This document shows positions 43,760 through 52,759 of a stretch of 64,000 nt of DNA, piece after piece. Numbering within the stretch: position 1 is the stretch's first letter; each line of letters opens with the position of its first letter. Origin of the DNA: Halalkalicoccus tibetensis. GTDB lineage: Archaea; Halobacteriota; Halobacteria; Halobacteriales; Halalkalicoccaceae. The translations under genes and the position numbers were made by a program. The DNA lies in NCBI RefSeq assembly GCF_037996645.1, contig NZ_JBBMXV010000003.1:248001-312000 (forward strand). Reading direction: 5' to 3'. The notes under the pieces were generated by a model that saw nothing but the letters and a program-made list of their open reading frames with translations, did not search any database and was not told where the DNA came from.

Positions 43760-45676
43760 ATGGCCCTCGGTTCGGTTCGACGGATCGGTCCCGGAACCGC
43801 AAGCGCGCTCGTGGGACTGGTAGCCGCGGGGCTGTTGGCTCCGCTGAACCTCTATCTCACCCATATACTGGTGCGAACGGTCCCGCCGGTGCTCGCGGTC
43901 GCCTGCCTGTTGTACCTGCTCGCGGCCCGCGGCCCGCCGGTCGAGGGGGTCGGGACGCTGCCGCGGTGGGCCGTCCACGCGCTCCCGAGCGTCGTCTTCC
44001 TCGGGACCACCGGCCTGATCGCCCTCTCGATACTGCTCGGCGGGCGCGGCCCGGCGTTCTACCTGGTCACGGCGGCCCTCTCGACGCTCGTGTTCGTCCA
44101 GATCGCGTTCGTCCCCGAGCGGGACCTGTCGGTGGGGTTGTTGTTGACACAGGTTCTGGCGCTCGGGTTCGTCGTCCGTTTCGCCGGGCTCCTGGGCTCG
44201 GCGGGCTACGTCGGGATCGACGTCTGGATCCACATGTCCCAGTACGTCGAGGGGATCCTCGCGGCGGGGTCGCTCGAGGGGATGGGCGAGACCACCTACG
44301 TCGCCGCCCCGCTGTATCACCTCTCGGTCGCCGCCGCGACGCTGTTGACCGACCTCACGCCCCGGCTCGCGCTGTTCGGGTCGATCGGCGTCGCGATGGC
44401 CGTGGCGAGCCTGCTGGTCTACCTGACGGCCGCCCGGCTCGCCGACCCGCGCTGGGCGGTCTTCGCCGCGGCGGCCTACTCGATCAGCGATTTCGTCGTC
44501 GTCTGGTCGATCCACCTCATCCCGACGAGTCTGGGGCTCGTGGTCTTTCTCGCGCTCCTGTTGGTGTTCGTCCGGATCCAGCAGCTCGGGGCCCGCCCCG
44601 CCCACATCGCCCTGCTGGTCTCGCTGATGACCGCGCTGGCGCTGACCCACCAGGTCTCGTCGTTCATCATGCTCGTGCTGTTCGGCGCCGGTTCGCTGGC
44701 CCAGATCGCGCTGAACGCCGGGCAGCTCAAGGAGCGGTTCCTCTCCGACGACAGCCCCTCGATCAGCGTCCACAGCGTCCACGGCTACTCGGCGTTCGCG
44801 CTCGGACTGCTCATGCTGGTCTGGAGCATGACCCCCTGGGGCGAGCGGACGTTCACCGAGGCGGTCGTCGTCGTTCTCTGGGGCTCGATCGGCGACAGCG
44901 GGCTGTTCGACCGCAGCGACGCTACGGGCGCCGCCGAGGCCGAACAGGGTACCTTCCTCGCCGAGACGGTCATCCCGTTGATCGACCACACCGGGTTCCT
45001 GCTGTTGCTGTTCGGGACCATCGTCGGGAGCCTCTATCTGCTCGACCGCGAGCGGATCGATCAGTCGGCGCTCACGCTGATCGTCGCCGCGGCGGTCATG
45101 GCGGTCTTTACCCTCGTCCCGCCGCTGTTCGGCCTGCGGAACTTCCTTCCCGGGCGGTGGTTCGCCTTCCTCTATGCGGTGATGGCGGTCCTCACCGCGG
45201 TCGGGTTCGACCGCCTACGTCGGGACTGCTCCCCGCAGGTGCTCGCGGCCGTCGTGCTCGTCTTCGCGCTCGCCTTCTCCGGCGGGATGGTCTTCGCGAC
45301 CGACGCCACCCAGGACGCCCCCGCCTTCGAGGAGGAGAACGTCCGTTACAGCTACACGCCGACGGAGATGACGGCGATGGAGACGATCGTCGAGACTACC
45401 GAGAGCGACGCCGAGGATCCGATCTTCAGCGACCACCCCTACACCACCGCCCTGAACCGCTACGACGGCGAGGAGGACCGCTTCGCCGCCGCCACCGTCG
45501 ACGACGACCCGCCCGACCACGAGACGACGCTGTATCGGGACTACCAGCGCGACGGCGCGCCGCGCTTTGCGACCGACGACGGCGAGGACCACATCCGCCA
45601 GACCGACGTCGACGAGATGTGTGGCACCCGCTCGATCGGCTACGACAACGGCGACGTCACCCTCTGTGAGCGCTGA
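43760..45676 (+). CDS. Polytopic membrane protein, probable GT-C-type glycosyltransferase relative
   Basis: A 638-residue protein with about 13 hydrophobic helices in the first ~510 residues and a C-terminal extracellular domain ending in CGTRSIGYDNGDVTLCER. The loop GYVGIDVWIHMSQYVEGIL between early helices resembles the first-loop acidic motif of dolichyl-phosphate-sugar-dependent (GT-C) transferases. That, plus the neighbouring flippase, suggests a role in cell-surface glycosylation. The specific donor and acceptor are unknown. Confidence 0.7.
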   Translation: MALGSVRRIGPGTASALVGLVAAGLLAPLNLYLTHILVRTVPPVLAVACLLYLLAARGPPVEGVGTLPRWAVHALPSVVFLGTTGLIALSILLGGRGPAFYLVTAALSTLVFVQIAFVPERDLSVGLLLTQVLALGFVVRFAGLLGSAGYVGIDVWIHMSQYVEGILAAGSLEGMGETTYVAAPLYHLSVAAATLLTDLTPRLALFGSIGVAMAVASLLVYLTAARLADPRWAVFAAAAYSISDFVVVWSIHLIPTSLGLVVFLALLLVFVRIQQLGARPAHIALLVSLMTALALTHQVSSFIMLVLFGAGSLAQIALNAGQLKERFLSDDSPSISVHSVHGYSAFALGLLMLVWSMTPWGERTFTEAVVVVLWGSIGDSGLFDRSDATGAAEAEQGTFLAETVIPLIDHTGFLLLLFGTIVGSLYLLDRERIDQSALTLIVAAAVMAVFTLVPPLFGLRNFLPGRWFAFLYAVMAVLTAVGFDRLRRDCSPQVLAAVVLVFALAFSGGMVFATDATQDAPAFEEENVRYSYTPTEMTAMETIVETTESDAEDPIFSDHPYTTALNRYDGEEDRFAAATVDDDPPDHETTLYRDYQRDGAPRFATDDGEDHIRQTDVDEMCGTRSIGYDNGDVTLCER

Positions 45677-46250
45677 GATCGAACGTCACGGCGTAGTGAT
45701 GTGGCGAGACCGAGACCGTTTCCCGGGCGTCGAACCCCGCGGGCTCGATCGCCTCGACCGTCTCCTTGGGCGTCATCCGCAGCTCCGCGGGCGGGCCGCG
45801 GGGCTCGTCGAGGACCCAGGTCTCCTCGGGGGGCGCGTCGACCCAGTTGATCACGACGAACCGCCCATCGGGCTCCAGTACGGCCGCGACCGCCTCCGCG
45901 AGCGCGCGCTTCTCGGGAACGCCGTGGAGCGTGTTCGCCAGCAGCGCACAGCCGACCGGCTCGGGAAGCAGGTCGGGGAGCGCCATCGCGTCGCCCTCGA
46001 CCGTTTCGATCCGCTCCGTTTCCAAACGTGCTTCGAGCGCCTCCAGAAGTTCCGGATCGAGGTCCACGCCGTAGACGGGGCCGGAGACGAGGTCGGCGGC
46101 GGGAACCGTGAAGTGGCCGTCGCCACAGCAGATGTCCACCAAGGAGCCGCAGTCCCCGGTCCCCAGGCTCTCGAGGGTGTCCCGCGGACCGGGCCACAGG
46201 GTATCCCACCAGTCCCGATCGGGCTGAGCGGTGTTGCGAAACTCGGTCAT
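45657..46250 (-). CDS. Class I SAM-dependent methyltransferase
   Basis: A 197-residue methyltransferase. Motif I is LVDICCGDGHFTVP, the acidic ribose-binding residue is in VYGVDLDPELL, and motif II/III is VEGDAMALP. The later GRFVVINWVDAP replaces the catalytic motif of nucleic-acid enzymes, so a small-molecule substrate is likely. It is convergent with the membrane protein, overlapping it by 20 bases. The ATG at 46250 is chosen over 46271. Confidence 0.85.
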   Translation of the reverse strand: MTEFRNTAQPDRDWWDTLWPGPRDTLESLGTGDCGSLVDICCGDGHFTVPAADLVSGPVYGVDLDPELLEALEARLETERIETVEGDAMALPDLLPEPVGCALLANTLHGVPEKRALAEAVAAVLEPDGRFVVINWVDAPPEETWVLDEPRGPPAELRMTPKETVEAIEPAGFDARETVSVSPHHYAVTFDLSAHRG

Positions 46251-46310
46251 GAACGTCGGTCGAACGGACAAAAGCTTTAGCGCTTCGAATAAATATATTG
46301 CAGTTAATAT

Positions 46311-46717
46311 ATGATAGTAAATAGAAGGCGACTACTGCAGACAATCGGTGTTTTCCTTCTGGGTGGCGTATCGGGCTGTCTCGGTAATGGCGACGAACCG
46401 GGCCGACTGGTCGTCCGAAACGACCACTCCCTCGGTCATACCATTACCGTCCGGATCGAGGATGGACCGACGACCGCACCCGAAGTCGAAAACGAGACGG
46501 CTGCGGAGATATTCGTTGATGCATCCGAAGAGCGGCAATACGATGGTGTCTTTTCGAATCCTGGACAGTACGCGTCGTTGCCCGACTCGATGCCGGAAAC
46601 CAAGGAACCTCAACGACATTCGAACCGCTCGGTGTCGAGGGTAGCCACGACGGCGAGCAACTGATCATAACGGTGCTCGAAGACTACCGTCTCACTCATA
46701 CCGTCAGCCGGGTGTGA
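46311..46717 (+). pseudogene. Tat lipoprotein with a one-base frameshift
   Basis: The frame from ATG at 46311 encodes NRRRLLQTIGVFLLGG with lipobox VSGC, then a small beta-sandwich-like domain (HTITVRIEDGP). It runs to NPGQ near 46568. After that the frame becomes atypical and ends at 46664. The alternative frame from about 46565 continues TVRVVARLDAGNQGTS ... GEQLIITVLEDYRL and stops naturally at 46715-46717. A missing base near 46565 restores one coherent ~135-residue lipoprotein. Confidence 0.75.
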
Positions 46718-46768
46718 GTACGTTCGGTGACAAAAGCCTTTATCGGCAGTAGAGCGTAGTCCGACCAA

Positions 46769-48154
46769 ATGGTACTCGACGATCTCGGAACGTCCCTCAG
46801 GGGGACCTTGGAGGACCTCCGCGGGAAGTCCCGGCTCACGGAGGATGACGTGGAGGCGGTCGTCAAGGAGATCCAGCGTTCGTTGCTGCAGGCCGACGTG
46901 GACGTCTCGCTGGTGATGGAGCTCTCCGATTCGATCAAGACCCGGGCCCTCGAGGAGGAGCCGCCCGGCGGGACCACCGCACGTGACCACGTCCTGCGGA
47001 TCGTCTACGAGGAGCTGGTCGCGCTGGTCGGCGACTCGACCGAGCTGCCCCTCGAGGAACAGACGATCATGCTCGCGGGCCTGCAGGGCTCGGGGAAGAC
47101 GACCACCGCGGCGAAGATGGCGTGGTGGTTCTCGAAGAAGGGACTTCGCCCCGCGGTCATCCAGACCGACACCTTCCGACCGGGCGCCTACGACCAGGCC
47201 AAACAGATGTGCGAGCGCGCGGAGGTCGAATTTTATGGAGACCCCGACGCGGAGGACCCCGTCGAGATCGCCCGCCGGGGGATGGAGGAGACCGCCGACG
47301 CCGACGTCCACATCGTCGACACGGCGGGTCGCCACGCCCTCGAGGACGAGCTGATCGAGGAGATCGAGGAGATCGGCGACGTCGTCGAGCCCGATCGATC
47401 CCTGCTGGTGCTCGACGCCGCGATCGGGCAAGGAGCGAAGGAGCAGGCCCGCCGGTTCGAGGAGTCGATCGGCATCCAGGGCGTGACGATCACGAAGCTC
47501 GACGGGACCGCGAAGGGTGGCGGGGCGCTCACGGCGGTCAACGAGACCGACTCGACGATCGCTTTCTTAGGGACCGGCGAGGAGGTCGAGGACATCGAGC
47601 GCTTCGAACCCAACGGCTTCATCTCCCGGCTGCTGGGGATGGGCGACCTGAAGCAGCTCACCGAGCGCGTCGAGCGCGCGATGGCCGAGACCGGCGACGA
47701 GGAGGAGGACTGGGACCCCGAGGACATGCTCTCGGGGGAGTTCACGCTTCACGACATGCGAAAGCAGATGAACGCGATGAACCGGATGGGCCCGCTCGAC
47801 CAGATCATGGACATGATCCCCGGAATGGGCGGGGGGCTGATGGACCAGCTGCCCGACGACGCCATGGACGTCACCCAGGACCGGATGCAGCGCTTCGAGT
47901 TCGTCATGGACTCGATGACCGACGCCGAGCTGGAACACCCCCGTGCGATCGGCCAGAGCCAGATCGAGCGCATCGCCCGTGGTTCGGGCACCGACGAGGA
48001 AACGGTGAGAGAGCTGCTCCAGCAGCACAAGATGATGGAGCGTACGCTGAAGCAGTTCCAGGGGATGGGTCAGGGCAACATGGACATGGAGCGCATGATG
48101 AAACAGATGGAGAACCAGGGCGGCGGTGGCGGCGGCATGGGCGGGCTGTTCTGA
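46769..48154 (+). CDS. srp54: Signal recognition particle protein SRP54
   Basis: A 461-residue GTPase of the archaeal SRP. The N domain is followed by G1 ([14 protein letters not shown]), [25 protein letters not shown] and [11 protein letters not shown]. The methionine-rich M domain ([25 protein letters not shown]) binds signal sequences and 7S RNA. The last residues are Gly/Met-rich. It partners FtsY, encoded 7 kb upstream. TTTATCGG at about 46740 is a possible promoter element. Confidence 0.97.
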   Translation: MVLDDLGTSLRGTLEDLRGKSRLTEDDVEAVVKEIQRSLLQADVDVSLVMELSDSIKTRALEEEPPGGTTARDHVLRIVYEELVALVGDSTELPLEEQTIMLAGLQGSGKTTTAAKMAWWFSKKGLRPAVIQTDTFRPGAYDQAKQMCERAEVEFYGDPDAEDPVEIARRGMEETADADVHIVDTAGRHALEDELIEEIEEIGDVVEPDRSLLVLDAAIGQGAKEQARRFEESIGIQGVTITKLDGTAKGGGALTAVNETDSTIAFLGTGEEVEDIERFEPNGFISRLLGMGDLKQLTERVERAMAETGDEEEDWDPEDMLSGEFTLHDMRKQMNAMNRMGPLDQIMDMIPGMGGGLMDQLPDDAMDVTQDRMQRFEFVMDSMTDAELEHPRAIGQSQIERIARGSGTDEETVRELLQQHKMMERTLKQFQGMGQGNMDMERMMKQMENQGGGGGGMGGLF

Positions 48155-48201
48155 GGGCCGGCAAGCCGGTTCGTTATTCGTTCGGGTCGATAACCGACGG
48201 C

Positions 48202-49104
48202 ATGGTTCGCGAGCGCGGTCCTCGGACGGTTCGCCGGCGCGACCTGCTCGCGGCGTTCGGCGGGGCCGGCATCGCGCTTGCGGCGGGCTGCCTGGACGAT
48301 ACTACGGACACGGACGACGAGGACGACTCCGACGGCGACGATCCCGATCCCGGCCTTCCCGGGAGCGACTCGTCGTGCTCCCGTGACCGAACCGACGACG
48401 CGGCCCTCCCGTTCGACACCGATGGATACGGCGGCTGGGGCGGCCACGCCCACCACGGGACGGACGCGGGGCTCGACGAACGCCCGATCGTCTTCGTCCA
48501 CGGTAACGGCCGGGACGCGTGTGACTTCGACGAGCACGCCGCGTATCTCGTCGAGCGCGGCTACTCGGGCGACGCGCTCTGGTCGATCACGTTCGAGCGC
48601 GAGACGAGCACCCACGAGGAGATGAGCGAGCAGCTCGACTCGTTCGTCGAAGCGGTTCGCGGGGAAGCCGGCACGGAGCAGGTCGATCTCGTCGGCCACA
48701 GCCTCGGCGTGACGGGGATCCGGTACTGGCTCGCCGACCGCGATCGCTACGAGCACGTCGGGTCGCTGGTCGGGCTGGCGGGCGCGAACCACGGGACGTG
48801 GACCTGCGGGCCGGGCTGTGCGGCCGGCCCCGGCTCGACCCGGATCTGCGACTTCCTCTCGCATTCCTGTGCGGACACCCCCGGCGAGGCGCTCTACGAG
48901 CTCAACGAGCCCGACGAGACGCCCGGTTCCGTCGACTACTACACGGTCCGCGGGACCGACGACGGCTTCTTCCGGACGCGACCGACGAGCCCCGCGCTCG
49001 GCGGCGCCGAGAACGTCGCTCTGGAAGGTGTGGACCACGACGGCGTCAGAACCGACGAGACGACCAAGGAGCTGCTCTCGGAGTGGCTGGCCGACGGCTC
49101 GTGA
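48202..49104 (+). CDS. Lipase/acylhydrolase-like alpha/beta-hydrolase lipoprotein
   Basis: A 300-residue exported protein. RRRDLLAAFGGAGIALAAGC gives a twin-arginine signal and lipobox, followed by an acidic spacer. The hydrolase domain has the oxyanion HGNGRDACDF motif (as in Bacillus lipase A-type HGxG), the nucleophile elbow GHSLG and the catalytic His in EGVDHDGVRT. Extra Cys pairs (SSCS, TCGPGC, ICDFLSHSC) suggest disulfides. It probably hydrolyses esters outside the cell while anchored to the membrane. Confidence 0.85.
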   Translation: MVRERGPRTVRRRDLLAAFGGAGIALAAGCLDDTTDTDDEDDSDGDDPDPGLPGSDSSCSRDRTDDAALPFDTDGYGGWGGHAHHGTDAGLDERPIVFVHGNGRDACDFDEHAAYLVERGYSGDALWSITFERETSTHEEMSEQLDSFVEAVRGEAGTEQVDLVGHSLGVTGIRYWLADRDRYEHVGSLVGLAGANHGTWTCGPGCAAGPGSTRICDFLSHSCADTPGEALYELNEPDETPGSVDYYTVRGTDDGFFRTRPTSPALGGAENVALEGVDHDGVRTDETTKELLSEWLADGS

Positions 49105-49111
49105 ACGCCCG

Positions 49112-49519
49112 TCAGGGCTCGACGGGCCGTCCCTCTTCCGTCGGCGGGGCGACGTGGTCGATGTAGCTCTCCACGTCGGGCTCGTCGACCCGCACCTCGA
49201 CGTCGATCTCACCGAGCTCGTCGGTCTCGCCGACCGCGAAGTTCACCACGCCCTGGAAGGCGGCCTGTTTCTTGAGCGAGAAGGAGAAGTACTCGCCCGA
49301 CTGCCGCCGGAAGAACTCGCTGCGGGCGGTGTCGAGGATCTCCTGGCGGTGCAGCAGCTCCGAGAAGTGATCCATCGAGTGGGTCGTCCCGACGAGCTCG
49401 CCCTCCCGGGCCTCGAGCTCGGCGTTGGGAAACAGGTTCGCCACGGCGTCCCGGACCCTGTCGGTGACCTCGGTGTCCTCGACGGGCGCGCGGACGGACG
49501 CCTCGATCCGGTAGATCAT
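49112..49519 (-). CDS. RNA-binding protein of the UPF0201/COG1325 family
   Basis: A 135-residue archaeal protein (RIEASVRAPVEDTEVTDRVR, FFRRQSGEYFSFSLKKQAAF). It fits the PF01877 RNA-binding family whose genes often accompany exosome or tRNA genes. Its start overlaps the stop of the kinase-like gene (ATGA), so they form one unit. The precise RNA target is unknown. Confidence 0.8.
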   Translation of the reverse strand: MIYRIEASVRAPVEDTEVTDRVRDAVANLFPNAELEAREGELVGTTHSMDHFSELLHRQEILDTARSEFFRRQSGEYFSFSLKKQAAFQGVVNFAVGETDELGEIDVEVRVDEPDVESYIDHVAPPTEEGRPVEP

Positions 49520-50061
49520 CGTTCGACCCTCCCGGCGAACAGCCCCTCGATCCGCTCGCGAAAGGCCTCGAGCGAGTCGGTGTTCTCGATGGTCACGTCG
49601 GCGCGTTCGATCGCCTCGCCCATCCCGAAGCCCAGCTCGCGCTCGTCGCGGGTCTCGAGGTCCTCGGTCTCGGGGTTGTCCCGACCGCGGGTTCCCAGAC
49701 GCTCCTCGCGGACGTCGAACGGCGCCTCGATCGCGACGAGGGTGAACGCCTCGCCGAAGGCCTCCTCGAAGCGCTCGACCTCCGCGCCCGAGCGGAGCCC
49801 GTCGACGAGGACGAGCTCGCTTTCCTCCAGACCCTCCTCGATCAGCGGGAGGGAGCGTTCGGCAATCGCGAGGGGACCGTCCTCCTCGCGGAGCGCCTGG
49901 GCGACCTCACCGTGGTGGTCGGCGGGATCGAGTCCCCGCTCGCGACACTCCCGGCGGATGACGTCGCCCATCGTGACGACGGGGATCCCCTTCTCGCGGG
50001 CGACGGCGGCGGCCTCGCCCTTCCCGCTGCCCGGCAGGCCGACGGTTCCGATGACTCGCAT
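49516..50061 (-). CDS. UPF0200-type nucleotide kinase-like P-loop protein
   Basis: A 181-residue P-loop protein with Walker A GLPGSGKGEAAAVA, a VVTMGDVIRRE motif as in adenylate/dephospho-CoA kinases, LVLVDGLRSGAEVE (Walker B region) and a GTRGRDNPE segment. It matches UPF0200, an archaeal family of uncertain substrate. It is the first gene of the pair with the RNA-binding protein, and is divergent from tRNA-Arg. Confidence 0.85.
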   Translation of the reverse strand: MRVIGTVGLPGSGKGEAAAVAREKGIPVVTMGDVIRRECRERGLDPADHHGEVAQALREEDGPLAIAERSLPLIEEGLEESELVLVDGLRSGAEVERFEEAFGEAFTLVAIEAPFDVREERLGTRGRDNPETEDLETRDERELGFGMGEAIERADVTIENTDSLEAFRERIEGLFAGRVER

Positions 50062-50155
50062 TCGCCGGCGATAGACGCGGTCAGGGGTTAAGTTTGTCCT
50101 TCGGGTGGCCCGAATCCCGATAGCTTTTCAACGCGGCTCGCAAACGAGGGTTCGA

Positions 50156-50259
50156 GGGCACGTAGCTCAGTCCGGATAGAGCGTCGGACTTCTATCCTCG
50201 GTGCGCCAGCGTCGGGGGAAGACATCCGACGGTCGTGGGTTCAAATCCCATCGTGCCCG
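50156..50259 (+). tRNA. tRNA-Arg (anticodon TCT) with a 29-base intron
   Basis: Acceptor strands GGGCACG (50156-50162) and CGTGCCC (50252-50258) pair fully. The D arm is GCTC ... GAGC, the anticodon stem TCGGA / TCCGA (50184-50188 and 50225-50229), and the T arm GTGGG-TTCAAAT-CCCAT. With loop CT-TCT-A-A the anticodon is TCT (50191-50193). The 29 bases 50195-50223 between positions 37 and 38 must be an intron cut by the archaeal splicing endonuclease. The mature RNA would be 75 bases without CCA. Confidence 0.9.
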
Positions 50260-50550
50260 CTGTTCTGCGAGGAGCGAACGCGACGAGCGAACCGAGATGG
50301 GTTTGAAGCAGGGAGCAGCTCTGCTGCGACCGAGGTTCAAATCCCATCGTGCCCGTTCGCTCGCTTCGCTCACTCACGGGCACTCTTGAGTCCCACTCGC
50401 TCACTCCGTTCGCTCGTTGGACTCCCATCGTGCCCTTCGAGTGTCTAGCACGAATCGCTGTAACGACCTATCGAAAAAATCCGAATCCTCGTGAGGTCCA
50501 CACCGTAGGAGGAAACGCGCCAGCGGCGGACTGCTTCGGGTGATTCTCGC
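50260..50550. repeat. Region downstream of tRNA-Arg with copies of the tRNA 3' end
   Basis: No protein gene is credible here. The 22 bases at 50238-50259 (T arm to discriminator) recur exactly at 50334-50355, and 13 of them again at 50423-50435. The second copy is also one arm of an imperfect inverted repeat with 50296-50307 (one bulged base). GC-skewed words of the CGTTCGCTCGC type lie between the copies. This looks like debris from integration at the tRNA gene. Confidence 0.65.
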
Positions 50551-51213
50551 TTACCGTTCGGCGGCGTCGATCCACGCTTGCGCCTGCAGTTCGGAGACCT
50601 CCGCGGCCCGTGCGACAGCGTCGGTCTGTGCGTCCGCGAGCGCCTCCATGCCGTCGATGCCCGCTTCGTTCAGGCGTTCGGCGTGGGCCTGGTTGAGGTT
50701 GCTTATCTCCTCGAACTCCTCGGTGAGCGCCTCGACGCTCTCCTCCATCGCTTCTGTCCCCTGTTCGGTGGCCGTTTCGGCATCCTCCGCGATCTCGATC
50801 ACGGTCCCCTCCATTCGCTCGCTCGTGTCCGTGAACGACGCCATCGACTGCTCGAGGAACTCCTTCTGGCGCTCGGTCAGCTCCTCGTAGGCTGCGAGCC
50901 CCTCCTCGAGGCTCTCCTCGAACGCGTCCCACGTCTCCTCCTGTGCGTCCACGAGCGCGTCGAACTGCTCGTCGACCTCCTCGCGTCGGTCGCCGTCCGC
51001 ACCGGCCCACATCGCCCCGGTCGAGGCGACCGCCCACTGTCGCGTGACCTCCATCCCCTGGCGCTGCATCGAGCGCTGGGCGGCCACGCCGGTTCGGATC
51101 GCCGACTCGGCGAACTGCTGCTGTGTCTCGAGACCCTGTTCGATCGCTTGCTGGCTCTGCTCGAACGTCGTTCGCTGAAGGTCGAACAGCGCTTTCATCG
51201 GTGTTGTCGTCAT
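50551..51213 (-). CDS. Coiled-coil, phasin-like acidic protein
   Basis: A 220-residue (223 from the ATG at 51222) all-helical protein, rich in Glu, Gln and Ala and without Cys. Heptad-like stretches cover nearly its whole length (FEQSQQAIEQGLETQQQFAE, ELTERQKEFLEQSMASF). The N-terminal MKALFDLQRTTFEQSQQAIE recalls the opening of phasin- or PhaE-like proteins of polyhydroxyalkanoate granules. No PHA genes are visible in the window, so granule association is a guess. Confidence 0.6.
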   Translation of the reverse strand: MTTTPMKALFDLQRTTFEQSQQAIEQGLETQQQFAESAIRTGVAAQRSMQRQGMEVTRQWAVASTGAMWAGADGDRREEVDEQFDALVDAQEETWDAFEESLEEGLAAYEELTERQKEFLEQSMASFTDTSERMEGTVIEIAEDAETATEQGTEAMEESVEALTEEFEEISNLNQAHAERLNEAGIDGMEALADAQTDAVARAAEVSELQAQAWIDAAER

Positions 51214-51392
51214 TGGTATCACTTATCTGGGAACTCGGCTGCGTCCGGCGTCGCTTCGTCCCCGTTCCCATCCCATAGGAGGTCCCGGAGACGGATAAGT
51301 CCGACCCCTGAATGCCGCTAGATGGTTTTTTCTACCATTCAATGGCAGCGACCGTTCCGTGCGTTTTTGCCCCGGCCGACGAGAGACGGGGT

Positions 51393-51911
51393 ATGGCCGA
51401 CCCGGAACTCATCGAGGCGCTGCGGGAGGCGAACGCGGTCCAGTACGGCGAGTTCGAGCTTTCCCATGGCGGGACGAGCGACTACTACGTGGACAAGTAC
51501 CTCTTCGAGACCGACCCGCGATGCCTCTCGCTGATCGCGGCGGCGTTCGCCGAGCGGATCGACGAGCCGAAGCTCGCGGGCGTCGCTCTGGGCGCGGTAC
51601 CCCTCGTCGCCGTCACCAGCGTCGAGACCGACCTCCCCTACGTCATCGCGCGCAAACGGCAGAAGGAGTACGGCACCGGCAACCTCATCGAGGGAAAGCT
51701 GGACGAGGGCGAGGAGGTCGTGGTCATCGAGGACATCGCCACGACCGGACAGAGCGCCGCCGACGCCGTCGAGGCGCTCCGGGAGGCCGGTGCGCACGTC
51801 GAGCGCGTGATCGTCGTCGTCGACCGCGAGGAGGGTGCCGACGAACTGCTCGCAGACCACGGCGTCGAGCTCGAGGCGCTGGTGACCGCGAGTGACCTCC
51901 TCGACCGGTAG
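51393..51911 (+). CDS. pyrE: Orotate phosphoribosyltransferase
   Basis: A 172-residue type I phosphoribosyltransferase. The PRPP-binding motif is [14 protein letters not shown] at residues ~108-121, and the N-terminal [16 protein letters not shown] matches the orotate-specific hood and substrate loop. It converts orotate and PRPP to OMP in UMP synthesis. The ATG at 51393 is chosen because the frame upstream is non-conserved. A second PRTase-fold gene (GfcR-type) follows after 73 bases. Confidence 0.92.
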   Translation: MADPELIEALREANAVQYGEFELSHGGTSDYYVDKYLFETDPRCLSLIAAAFAERIDEPKLAGVALGAVPLVAVTSVETDLPYVIARKRQKEYGTGNLIEGKLDEGEEVVVIEDIATTGQSAADAVEALREAGAHVERVIVVVDREEGADELLADHGVELEALVTASDLLDR

Positions 51912-51984
51912 TATCCGTCTCCGTGGTGGTTTCCATCCCGAGCGCTTCCGGGATGTTCAAGTTCGTGTAGGACGCTCTCCTGAT

Positions 51985-52698
51985 ATGAACAGAGCAGAGA
52001 AGGCGACCCTGCAGCTGCAGGCGGTCTCCGTCCTCGGGATGCTCAAGGAGACCCGTACCTACGACGAGCTCGCCGACCTCACGGGGCTTCCCGCGGGCGA
52101 TCTCAACCGGTACGTGAACGGCCATGTCCTCCCCGGGGCCGCCCGGGCCCGCGCGGTGATCGACGGTGTCGGCCGCGAGACGCTCGCCGACGAGCTCGAG
52201 GCGCGCATCGAGCTCGACGGGGAGGGCTACGTCGACAACTCGGGGATCGTCTTCGACCAGCCCTTCCTCGATCTGGTCGCACCGGTGGCCGCCGAGTCGT
52301 TCGGCTTCGAGCGCCCCGACGTGGTGCTGACGGCCGCGACCGACGGGATCACGTTCGCGGCGGCGATGGCGCGGTACTTCGACGCGCGGTGTGCCTACGC
52401 GAAGAAGTCCAAGGAGACGGCGATCGAGGAGTTCATCGAGGCACGCGACCGGCTCGACTCGGGGATCGAACTCACCTACTACCTGCCGGCCTCGGCGCTG
52501 TCGGCCGGGGAGAGGGTGCTCGTCGTCGACGACCTCATCCGGTCGGGCGAGACCCAGGAGCTGCTCCTGGACATCGCCGACGGGGCCGGCGCCGACGTCG
52601 CCGGCGTTTTCGCGCTGATCGCCGCCGGCGACGAGGGGATCGGGCGCGCGGGCGAGCGGACCGACGCCCCGGTGGGCGCCCTCTCCCATCTCGAGTAG
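51985..52698 (+). CDS. gfcR: GfcR-type transcriptional regulator (HTH + phosphoribosyltransferase-like domain)
   Basis: A 237-residue protein with an N-terminal helix-turn-helix (LGMLKETRTYDELADLTGLPAG) and a C-terminal PRTase-like domain containing VLVVDDLIRSGETQEL. In Haloferax volcanii GfcR is a PyrE-like activator of glycolytic and sugar-catabolic genes, and this protein has the same architecture. The PRTase domain probably senses a phosphorylated metabolite rather than catalysing transfer. Confidence 0.85.
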   Translation: MNRAEKATLQLQAVSVLGMLKETRTYDELADLTGLPAGDLNRYVNGHVLPGAARARAVIDGVGRETLADELEARIELDGEGYVDNSGIVFDQPFLDLVAPVAAESFGFERPDVVLTAATDGITFAAAMARYFDARCAYAKKSKETAIEEFIEARDRLDSGIELTYYLPASALSAGERVLVVDDLIRSGETQELLLDIADGAGADVAGVFALIAAGDEGIGRAGERTDAPVGALSHLE

Positions 52699-52759
52699 TC
52701 CCGCCTCGGCGGTCGCCGCCACCCGTGGGCTCTTTTGGCTCCAGGCCCTACGTCGGGTG

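Noticed and set aside
50167-50428. Reverse-strand ORFs across tRNA-Arg containing TMGFEPTT
   Set aside because: This is the well-known spurious translation of the complement of a tRNA T arm; the tRNA gene explains the sequence.
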